Source: Fidelibacterota bacterium
GTDB taxonomy: Bacteria > Fidelibacterota > UBA2242
Direction of reading: 5' to 3'
NCBI GenBank assembly: GCA_003527965.1
Contig: DPVY01000199.1
Span: 3,608 to 10,138, forward strand
Length of the DNA: 6,531 nt
The position numbers and the translations under genes are program-made. Position 1 is the first letter of the stretch. The number at the start of each line of letters is the position of its first letter. Of this stretch, positions 1 through 5,243 are shown in pieces. The notes beneath the pieces are model-generated. The model was given only the letters and a program-made list of their open reading frames with translations, searched no databases and had not been told where the DNA came from.

Positions 1-22
1 ATTAAAACATAGGAGTATTAAA

Positions 23-361
23 GTGAGCGTGGATTTAGAACAGATTAAAAAGCAATTTCGAGCGCGTGAAACGGAATGTCAAAAAGTGTTAAATATCTTT
101 GCGATGATATCCAACAAGACCCGTTTTCGAATTTTATGCCTGTTGAAAGAGGGCGATTTTTGTGTCACGGATATTGTTGAGACGATTCAGACGAGTAATT
201 TCTCGAATATTTCCCAACAGTTACGCCTGCTCAGTATGGCCGGGATTTTGGGAAGCAGACGGGACAAGAAACAAATCATCTACCATTTAAAAGATGAGCG
301 AGTCAGAAAGACATTAGAATTTTTACAGGAAAACTATCTAAATATAGGGAAAGAACAATGA
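23..361 (+). CDS. ArsR/SmtB-family winged-helix repressor, likely sulfur-responsive
   Basis: A 112-residue protein with the size and layout of an ArsR/SmtB dimeric repressor. Residues about 22-43 form the first helices (FAMISNKTRFRILCLLKEGD), about 46-57 the support helix, about 61-71 the recognition helix (NISQQLRLL, matching the family VSxHLxxL pattern), and 79-88 the wing (RRDKKQIIYH). The GTG start is preceded by AGGAG at 11-15 with a 7-base spacer. The stop overlaps the next start as ATGA, so the regulator is probably translationally coupled to the oxidoreductase it heads. Cysteines are C19, C39 and C47. C39 sits in the RILC stretch where persulfide-sensing members (SqrR/BigR type) carry one of their two sensor cysteines, but I see no partner in the C-terminal helix. 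The CxC metal site of classical ArsR is reduced to one cysteine (C47). Inference: it represses this operon and responds to sulfide or persulfide, though metal or arsenite sensing is not excluded. The family is sure; the inducer is not. Its operator would lie left of the window. Confidence 0.9.
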   Translation: MSVDLEQIKKQFRARETECQKVLNIFAMISNKTRFRILCLLKEGDFCVTDIVETIQTSNFSNISQQLRLLSMAGILGSRRDKKQIIYHLKDERVRKTLEFLQENYLNIGKEQ

Positions 362-1596
362 AAAGAATTTTGATTTTAGGCGCCGGGACCGCCGGAACGA
401 TGATGGCAAACCATCTGGCGCGAAAAATCGATCATAAGCAGTGGTCAATTACTATTATTGATCAGCACAAAAGCCACTATTATCAACCCGGATTTCTTTT
501 TATTCCTTTCGGAATGTACGCGGAAAAAGATGTGATCAGGAATAAAACCGATTTTATTCCTAAAAAAGTTGAATACATTCAGGAAGTTGTGGAATTGATC
601 GAACCCGGTTCCAATCGAGTCAAACTTCAGAATGGTCAGACAATTGAATATCATATTCTGATCATAGCTACAGGCTCAAGGATCGTTCCTGATGAGGTTG
701 AAGGTCTCCTCGATGCCGGTTGGCGCAAGAATATTTTTGATTTTTATACTGTCGAAGGTTCAGTCGCCCTGGCGGAGAAATTAAAAAACTGGGATGGCGG
801 AAAGTTTGTGTTACATATCGCTGAAATGCCGATTAAATGTCCCGTTGCGCCTTTGGAATTTGTCTTTCTCGCCGATTGGTATTTTACTCAAAAAGGTATC
901 CGGGATAAAGTGGATATTACCTATGTCACACCGCTCTCAGGCGCCTTTACCAAGCCTAAAGCCTCTGAAGTTCTCGGACACCTGCTGGCAGATAAAAAAA
1001 TTAACATCGTTACCGACTTTGAGATCGAGCGGGTTGCCGGAGGCTCTAATCAGATTCTGGCCTTCGACAAACGCAAAATCGATTATGACTTAATGACTAC
1101 AATACCCACTAATATGGGCGATTCTGTTATTGAACGGTCCGAGATGGGCGACGACCTGAATTTTGTGCCTACCCAGAAGCATAACCTGCAATCAAAATTC
1201 CATGAAAACATTTTTATTCTTGGAGATGCTACCGATTTGCCGAGTTCGAAAGCCGGAGCCGTGGCTCATTTCCAGGCAGAAACGTTGATAAAAAACATTA
1301 TGAATTTTATTCATAATAAGCCTTTGATAGATGGCTTTGACGGACATGCCAACTGCTTTATCGAATCCGGTTTCGGCAAAGCCTTTTTAATTGATTTTAA
1401 TTACGATATTGAACCGGTTGAAGGCAGATTCCCATTCCCCGTCATCGGTCCCATGTCCTTATTAAAAGAAACAAGGCTGAACCATTGGGGCAAAATAGCC
1501 TTTAAGTGGATCTATTGGAATATATTATTGAGAGGGTTGCCCATGCCGGGAATTACAGCCCACATGACTAAAGCAGGTAAAAAATTACCCAAATAA
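358..1596 (+). CDS. sqr: Sulfide:quinone oxidoreductase-like FAD flavoprotein
   Basis: A 412-residue flavoprotein of the SQR/flavocytochrome c sulfide dehydrogenase group. Such enzymes oxidise sulfide to sulfane sulfur at the membrane surface and pass electrons through FAD to quinone. The N-terminus carries the FAD dinucleotide-binding loop GAGTAG at residues 8-13. ATGS at 104-107 is the second FAD-contact motif. FILGDAT near residue 288 is the late FAD-binding GD motif. There are only two cysteines, C161 (IKCPVAP) and C333 (ANCFIES). Their spacing matches the two redox cysteines that hold the sulfur chain in SQRs, while a third, FAD-linking cysteine between them and the N-terminus is absent. 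The C-terminal 40 residues are rich in Trp, Ile and Leu with basic residues, as expected for the monotopic membrane anchor. The ATG start overlaps the arsR stop and has AGGGA at 346-350. The neighbouring sulfur carriers suggest that the product is handed to proteins rather than simply released. A related quinone or polysulfide oxidoreductase is the main alternative. Confidence 0.85.
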   Translation: MKRILILGAGTAGTMMANHLARKIDHKQWSITIIDQHKSHYYQPGFLFIPFGMYAEKDVIRNKTDFIPKKVEYIQEVVELIEPGSNRVKLQNGQTIEYHILIIATGSRIVPDEVEGLLDAGWRKNIFDFYTVEGSVALAEKLKNWDGGKFVLHIAEMPIKCPVAPLEFVFLADWYFTQKGIRDKVDITYVTPLSGAFTKPKASEVLGHLLADKKINIVTDFEIERVAGGSNQILAFDKRKIDYDLMTTIPTNMGDSVIERSEMGDDLNFVPTQKHNLQSKFHENIFILGDATDLPSSKAGAVAHFQAETLIKNIMNFIHNKPLIDGFDGHANCFIESGFGKAFLIDFNYDIEPVEGRFPFPVIGPMSLLKETRLNHWGKIAFKWIYWNILLRGLPMPGITAHMTKAGKKLPK

Positions 1597-1602
1597 AAGG
1601 AG
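1596..1602 (+). promoter_or_regulatory. Ribosome binding site that fixes the tusE/dsrC-like start
   Basis: AAAGGAG ends 6 bases before the ATG at 1609. The in-frame TTG at 1603 abuts this site directly and would leave no spacer, so translation almost certainly begins at 1609, giving MATKTYAG as the N-terminus. The site overlaps the last base of the upstream sqr stop codon. Confidence 0.75.
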
Positions 1603-1608
1603 TTGAAA

Positions 1609-1926
1609 ATGGCAACAAAAACTTATGCCGGTGTAACAGTCGATGTTAATGAAGAGGGCTATCTGACAAATCCCTCTCAATGGAACAAAGATATTGCTGT
1701 TGAAATTGCCCGGGAGATTGGTATCAATGAATTGACTGACGCCCACTGGAAAATCATTGATTTCTTGCAGAAAGATTTTGCAGAAAAAAACACCCTGCCT
1801 ACCATCCGGCGTGTTAAAAAAGTCGGCGGAATTCCTACAAATGAATTGTATGAATTATTTCCTGACGGTCCCTTGAAAAAAGCCGCTAAAATCGCAGGTC
1901 TTAGTAAACCAGCCAGTTGTGTATAA
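1609..1926 (+). CDS. tusE: TusE/DsrC-family sulfur carrier with a single C-terminal cysteine
   Basis: A 105-residue protein of the TusE/DsrC/DsvC family, small proteins whose flexible C-terminal arm carries sulfur on a cysteine. Family marks are DVNEEGYL near residue 11, a WNKDIAVEIAREIG stretch, THW-like DAHWKIIDFL, TIRRVKK, and the tail KIAGLSKPASCV. The penultimate cysteine (CysB, C104, codon 1918-1920) is present. The position 11 residues earlier, CysA in DsrC of dissimilatory sulfite reductase systems, is alanine (A93, codon GCT 1885-1887). Without CysA the protein cannot form the intramolecular disulfide or trisulfide of true DsrC. It resembles TusE-type relay carriers, which keep only the last cysteine. 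It sits 12 bases after sqr and 11 before dsrE2, so it is probably the acceptor or donor of SQR-derived sulfur. The symbol reflects the single-cysteine type only; a role in tRNA thiolation is not implied, since no tusBCD genes are visible here. Confidence 0.9.
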   Translation: MATKTYAGVTVDVNEEGYLTNPSQWNKDIAVEIAREIGINELTDAHWKIIDFLQKDFAEKNTLPTIRRVKKVGGIPTNELYELFPDGPLKKAAKIAGLSKPASCV

Positions 1927-1931
1927 AGGAG
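1925..1931 (+). promoter_or_regulatory. Ribosome binding site that fixes the dsrE2 start
   Basis: AAAGGAG lies 6 bases before the ATG at 1938 and begins within the tusE-like stop codon. An upstream in-frame ATG at 1917 lies inside the end of the previous gene with no ribosome site and would add a tail unlike the family, so 1938 is preferred. The sequence and spacing are identical to those before the preceding gene. Confidence 0.75.
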
Positions 1932-1937
1932 ATTAAG

Positions 1938-2408
1938 ATGTCAGATGAAAAAATTAAAAAAGTCTCGATTGTATGTTCCAGGGGATCGCTGGAAGGCGTC
2001 TATCCGGCGCTGATTATGGCTAACGGCGCCCGTATGGAAGGTATTGAAGCCTCAATCTTTTTCACTTTTTTCGGGCTTGATGCGATCATAAAAAAACGGA
2101 TGAGTAAGCTAAAAGTCGCCACCGTTGGTAATCCCGCCATGCATATGCCTACCTTGCTTGGAGCGCTGCCCGGGATGTCGGCTATGGCGACCAAAATGAT
2201 GAAAAAGACCATGGACAAGCTGGATATTCCACCGGTAGATGAATTTATTGAAATGATCAATGACGCCGGCGGCAAACTGTACGCCTGCAAAGCATCAGTG
2301 GACATGTTTGGGCTTAGCATGGATGATTTTTGTGAGCAAGTTGATGGTATTATGACAGTCGGAGAGTTTTATGAACTGTCTGCCGGCGCTCAGATTATCT
2401 TTACTTAA
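1938..2408 (+). CDS. dsrE2: DsrE2-type (DsrE/DsrF/DrsH-like) sulfur-relay protein
   Basis: A 156-residue protein matching the DsrE/DsrF/DrsH-like group often called DsrE2, related to the TusD/DsrE fold. Signs are the N-terminal strand and loop KVSIVCSRGSLEGVYPALIM (residues 8-27), the hallmark IFFTFFGL near 43-50, the MPTLLGALPGM segment, and the C-terminal LYACKASVDMFGL followed by EFYELSAGAQIIFT. Family members bind sulfane sulfur on a cysteine in the YAC segment, here C117; further cysteines are C13 and C132. The hydrophobic IFFTFFGL and methionine-rich middle could sit at the membrane, but I see no clear transmembrane helix. It is the last gene of the sulfur operon, 11 bases after the TusE/DsrC-like gene. 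The pairing of DsrE-type and TusE/DsrC-type proteins is a known relay arrangement. Inference: it exchanges sulfur with that carrier or takes it from SQR. The family is clear; the direction of transfer is not. Confidence 0.85.
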   Translation: MSDEKIKKVSIVCSRGSLEGVYPALIMANGARMEGIEASIFFTFFGLDAIIKKRMSKLKVATVGNPAMHMPTLLGALPGMSAMATKMMKKTMDKLDIPPVDEFIEMINDAGGKLYACKASVDMFGLSMDDFCEQVDGIMTVGEFYELSAGAQIIFT

Positions 2409-2437
2409 TCGACAGTTATTTATCCCGGACTTGAACG

Positions 2438-2459
2438 GTTGAAGTAGTTTTTCAACTAC
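2438..2459 (+). repeat. Overlapping inverted repeats (mutually exclusive hairpins)
   Basis: GTTGAA (2438-2443) can pair with TTCAAC (2451-2456), or GTAGTT (2444-2449) can pair with AACTAC (2454-2459) around a TTTC loop. The two 6-bp stems share bases and cannot form together. They lie 30 bases after the dsrE2 stop. No T-run follows either stem, so this is not a good intrinsic terminator. It may stabilise the 3' end of the transcript or may be chance. Confidence 0.35.
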
Positions 2460-2540
2460 CTGACCCGGAAAAGATGGAACCAAAAAGGTAAAGAATAAAA
2501 TTTGAGAAATGAGAAGTTGCTCCACATATTTTGGGACGAT

Positions 2541-2568
2541 GCTGGATGCTGAGTGCTGGATACTGGAT
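2541..2568 (+). repeat. Degenerate tandem heptamer array (GCTGGAT x4)
   Basis: Four adjacent 7-base units read GCTGGAT, GCTGAGT, GCTGGAT and ACTGGAT. Units 1 and 3 are identical, unit 4 differs by one base and unit 2 by two. The array is in noncoding DNA between two operons. Short tandem heptamers of this type suggest a dispersed intergenic repeat family, but copies elsewhere in the genome cannot be checked here. The end of the array supplies the left arm of the adjacent hairpin. Confidence 0.7.
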
Positions 2569-2597
2569 AAAAAAAACAAGTCTCCAGTATCTTTTTT
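2558..2597 (+). terminator. Putative rho-independent terminator of the sulfur operon
   Basis: A perfect 9-bp inverted repeat, GATACTGGA (2559-2567) and TCCAGTATC (2583-2591), extended by one G-U pair, encloses a 15-base A-rich loop. Six T residues follow at once (2592-2597). It stands about 150 bases after the dsrE2 stop and about 100 before nqrA, where a transcript end would be expected. The stem is short and only 4 of 9 pairs are G-C, and the loop is long, so termination may be partial and allow some read-through into nqr. Confidence 0.5.
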
Positions 2598-2682
2598 GAT
2601 TTGTGAATAAATTTAATGAGGATCATTTTCTTTGTCAAAAAGAGCAGTGACCGGGAATCATTACAAATAAGTATATCAGATC

Positions 2683-2686
2683 GGAG
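2683..2686 (+). promoter_or_regulatory. Ribosome binding site supporting the TTG start of nqrA
   Basis: GGAG is followed by an 8-base spacer and TTG at 2695. The protein read from this TTG begins MIKIKKGLTLPI, which matches the usual NqrA N-terminus. The next in-frame ATG would remove about 40 conserved residues, so the TTG start is well supported. Confidence 0.7.
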
Positions 2687-2694
2687 ATACAGGG

Positions 2695-4038
2695 TTGATA
2701 AAAATTAAGAAGGGCTTAACTCTTCCCATCAACGGTCAGCCGGACCAGAAAATTTACGAAGGCAATCCGGCAAGAAGCGTTGCCGTTATCGGACCGGATT
2801 ACATCGGGATGAAACCCGATTTTGTCGTATCTATTGGTGGCCGAGTAAAACTCGGGCAGCTGCTCTTTAGCGATAAGAAGATGCCTTTAATTCGTTATAC
2901 ATCGCCGGGAAGCGGAACGGTTACCGCCATCAATCGGGGTGAAAAGCGGGCGTTTTTATCGATAGTTATAGAGCTTGATGGAAAAGAAGAGATCATATTT
3001 CAATCTTTTCCGGATGATCAAATAAAAATGCTCAAACGGGACGCTGTCATTGTACAATTACTTGAATCCGGTCTCTGGACTGCAATGCGGGCGCGTCCGT
3101 TCGGCAAAGTCGCTGATCCGGAAACTAAACCGCATTCAATTTTTATCACTGCCATAGATACAAACCCGTTGGCGCCTTCGGTTGAGCTGATTATTTCGGA
3201 AAAATCCGATCTTTTTAAAACGGGTCTTGAGATCATCTCAAAATTGACGGATGGAAAGCTCTTTGTCTGTAAAGCGCCGGGTACGGCAATTCCGCTTCCC
3301 GATGTCCGGAATCTGGTTATTGAAGAATTTCAGGGACCACATCCGGCGGGAAATGTTGGGACTCATATTCATTTTCTGGATCCGGTATCACTGTCGAAGA
3401 CAGTCTGGCATATTGGCGCTCAGGATGTAATTGCTGTTGGACATTTATTTAAAACCGGCAGATTGATGACTGATCGGATCATTGCCCTGGCGGGACCGTT
3501 GGCGCGCAAACCACGGCTAATCCGCACTCGCCCGGGTGCATCGTTACAGGATTTAACAGTTGGTGAACTAAAAGATGGTGAAAAGCGGATAATTTCCGGA
3601 TCGGTGTTTTCCGGCTATACAGCCGACGGACCGCTGGCATTTCTGGGGCGTTATCATCAGCAGGTTACGGTGATTCCCGAGGAAAGGGAGCGCAAATTGT
3701 TCGGCTGGCTGAGTCCGGGAGCCCGGCTGTACTCCGTGAAAAATGTGATGTTATCCAGGCTGCAGCCGCGGAAAACTTTTGATTTCAGTACAAATGTGCA
3801 CGGAGGTGTACGGAGTATTGTCCCGGTCGGCAGTTACGAAAAAGTGATGCCACTTGATATTCTGCCGACCTATTTATTGCGGGCGCTGGCTGCGGATGAT
3901 ATTGATGAAGCCGAGAAACTGGGATGCCTGGAACTGGATGAAGAGGATCTGGCTTTGTGTACATTTGTCTGCCCGTCAAAAATCGAACACGGTCAAAATT
4001 TGCGCCGGGTTTTGACGCTTATTGAGAAGGAAGGTTAA
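2695..4038 (+). CDS. nqrA: Na+-translocating NADH:quinone reductase subunit A
   Basis: A 447-residue protein, the usual NqrA length. NqrA is the peripheral cytoplasmic subunit of the six-subunit Na+-NQR, which oxidises NADH, reduces quinone and exports Na+. It carries no bound cofactor and has been linked to quinone binding next to NqrB. The N-terminus MIKIKKGLTLPINGQP, GPDYIGMKPDFVVSIGGRVKLG and the TSPGSGTVTAINRGEKRAFLS segment (about 68-92) are typical of NqrA and form the biotinyl/lipoyl-like domain shared with RnfC. Mid-protein HPAGNVGTHIHFLDPV (about 215-230) and the C-terminal CLELDEEDLALCTFVCPSK also fit. The ferredoxin-like 4Fe-4S cysteine clusters of RnfC are absent, which with the NqrB/C/D sequences separates this from Rnf. 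Translation starts at TTG, an uncommon start that may limit output of the first subunit. It is the first gene of the operon and its stop overlaps the nqrB start by one base (TAATG). Confidence 0.95.
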   Translation: MIKIKKGLTLPINGQPDQKIYEGNPARSVAVIGPDYIGMKPDFVVSIGGRVKLGQLLFSDKKMPLIRYTSPGSGTVTAINRGEKRAFLSIVIELDGKEEIIFQSFPDDQIKMLKRDAVIVQLLESGLWTAMRARPFGKVADPETKPHSIFITAIDTNPLAPSVELIISEKSDLFKTGLEIISKLTDGKLFVCKAPGTAIPLPDVRNLVIEEFQGPHPAGNVGTHIHFLDPVSLSKTVWHIGAQDVIAVGHLFKTGRLMTDRIIALAGPLARKPRLIRTRPGASLQDLTVGELKDGEKRIISGSVFSGYTADGPLAFLGRYHQQVTVIPEERERKLFGWLSPGARLYSVKNVMLSRLQPRKTFDFSTNVHGGVRSIVPVGSYEKVMPLDILPTYLLRALAADDIDEAEKLGCLELDEEDLALCTFVCPSKIEHGQNLRRVLTLIEKEG

Positions 4039-5243
4039 TGAAAAGATTACGATATTTTCTGGATAAGCAGGAGCGGCATTTTCGAAAAGGCGGCAAACTG
4101 GAGTCTTTGTACTATCTGTATGAGGTTATCGATAGTTTCTTCTTTACAACTGATAAAGTGACCCGTCGCGCCTCTTTTATTCGTGATGCCATGGATCTGA
4201 AGCGTATGATGCTGACGGTGGTGATCTCATTAATACCGGCGGTTATAATGGCGCTATATAATACCGGATTGCAAGCCAATCTGACACTGGCGGGTTTATC
4301 TTCGATCCCGACCGGCAGCTGGCAGCAACAATTTATGTCATGGTTGGGAATAGGATTTAATCCTCATAGTATTTTTGCCAATTTTGTTCACGGATCGCTC
4401 TATTTCTTTCCGGTCTATATTGTAACGCTTGCCGTCGGCGGATTCTGGGAGGTATTGTTTGCAGTCATCCGGAAACATGAAGTCAACGAAGGATTTTTCG
4501 TTACCAGTTTGTTGTTTCCACTGATATTACCGCCGACCATACCTTATTGGCAGGTAGCGCTTGGAATCACCTTTGGCGTAGTCATAGGCAAAGAGGTTTT
4601 CGGTGGCGTCGGAATGAATATTCTAAATCCGGCGCTGGTGGGAAGAGTTTTCTTGTTTTTCGCCTATCCCGCTCAGATTTCCGGTGACAAAGTTTGGGTG
4701 GCGGTTGATGGCGTCAGCAGGGCAACTCCTTTGGCTCAATTTGCCGATCCGCTGTTACAATTAGCTGTAACCTGGAAAGATGCGTTTATCGGGTTTATTC
4801 CGGGCTCAATGGGCGAAACCTCGGTCATTGCCTGTATTCTCGGGGCGGTGATTCTTCTCGTAACCGGCATCGGTTCAGGGCGGATTATGCTCAGTATTCT
4901 GATTGGAATGATTTCAACGTCGCTGTTTCTCAACTGGATTGGCAGCGATACGAATCCGATGTTTCAGGTGACGCCGATGTGGCACCTGGTTCTCGGCGGA
5001 TTTGCCTTTGGAACAGTTTTTATGGCAACCGATCCGGTGACTGCCGCGATGACGGAAGCCGGGAAATATATTTACGGGCTGCTGATTGGTTTTTTGGTTG
5101 TGCTGATCAGGGTTATCAATCCGGCATTTCCGGAAGGTATGATGTTGGCAATTCTCTTTGGGAATGTGTTTTCGCCAATCATTGACAAGATTTTTATCAA
5201 CGCCAATATCAAAAGGAGGCTGGCCCGTAATGTCAACGGATAG
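4038..5243 (+). CDS. nqrB: Na+-translocating NADH:quinone reductase subunit B
   Basis: A 401-residue integral membrane subunit, about ten residues shorter than the well-studied Vibrio protein. It has a basic, aromatic N-terminal cytoplasmic stretch (1-55) followed by many hydrophobic helices (for example about 58-76, 120-143, 172-190, 262-300, 315-330 and 343-385). NqrB holds a covalent FMN and riboflavin and forms the quinone site and the Na+ path. The FMN-acceptor threonine is T230 in DGVSRATPLAQ, equivalent to Vibrio T236. The usual motif is SGAT, so the Arg at 228 is unusual. G134-G135 in AVGGFWEVLF correspond to the glycine pair linked to korormicin sensitivity in Vibrio, with the same six-residue offset as T230. 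The ribosome site GAGAAGG (4024-4030) lies inside the end of nqrA. The start overlaps nqrA by one base and the end overlaps nqrC by 14, so subunits are translationally coupled. RnfD is related but shorter and lacks this N-terminus. Confidence 0.95.
   Translation: MKRLRYFLDKQERHFRKGGKLESLYYLYEVIDSFFFTTDKVTRRASFIRDAMDLKRMMLTVVISLIPAVIMALYNTGLQANLTLAGLSSIPTGSWQQQFMSWLGIGFNPHSIFANFVHGSLYFFPVYIVTLAVGGFWEVLFAVIRKHEVNEGFFVTSLLFPLILPPTIPYWQVALGITFGVVIGKEVFGGVGMNILNPALVGRVFLFFAYPAQISGDKVWVAVDGVSRATPLAQFADPLLQLAVTWKDAFIGFIPGSMGETSVIACILGAVILLVTGIGSGRIMLSILIGMISTSLFLNWIGSDTNPMFQVTPMWHLVLGGFAFGTVFMATDPVTAAMTEAGKYIYGLLIGFLVVLIRVINPAFPEGMMLAILFGNVFSPIIDKIFINANIKRRLARNVNG
5211..5219 (+). promoter_or_regulatory. 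Strong ribosome binding site that fixes the nqrC start
   Basis: AAAAGGAGG lies inside the end of nqrB, 10 bases before ATG 5230. It is the strongest Shine-Dalgarno match in the window. It supports starting nqrC at 5230 rather than at an in-frame ATG at 5158, which lies within nqrB and would add 24 residues with no family likeness ahead of the membrane anchor. Confidence 0.75.

Larger units (their letters stand above)
2409..2694 (+). other. Intergenic region between sulfur operon and nqr operon
   Basis: No gene is supported in these 286 bases. Minus-strand reading frames across it run into dsrE2 and show no recognisable protein. It holds a small pair of overlapping inverted repeats (2438-2459), a direct repeat CCCGGA (2424-2429 and 2463-2468), a degenerate heptamer array (2541-2568), a terminator-like hairpin (2558-2597), a short dyad AATGAGGATCATT (2615-2627) and the nqrA ribosome site. 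A promoter for nqr must lie here if the hairpin terminates the upstream transcript, but I could not pick a convincing -35/-10 pair. Confidence 0.7.

Noticed and set aside
1609..1926. Canonical dsrC of a dissimilatory sulfite reductase system
   Set aside because: The CysA position is alanine, and no dsrAB or dsrEFH neighbours are seen.
1917..1937. Upstream ATG as the dsrE2 start
   Set aside because: It lies within the preceding gene with no ribosome site; ATG 1938 has AAAGGAG at ideal spacing and gives a family-like N-terminus.
2615..2627. Dyad AATGAGGATCATT as an operator
   Set aside because: Arms of only 5 bases in AT-rich DNA are expected by chance, and no second copy is seen near the arsR gene.
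2295..2638. Minus-strand open frames across the dsrE2 end and the gap
   Set aside because: They show no recognisable domain, have odd low-complexity composition, and overlap the repeat array and a clear plus-strand gene.
2632..2677. Sigma-70-like promoter for nqrA (TTGTCA at 2632, TATATC at 2672)
   Set aside because: The TTGTCA has no -10 at 16-18 bases, and TATATC lies too close to the ribosome site; the pairings are poor on both counts.
5158..5229. Upstream ATG as the nqrC start
   Set aside because: It is inside nqrB and lacks a ribosome site; ATG 5230 follows AAAAGGAGG and gives the usual short cytoplasmic tail before the membrane helix.
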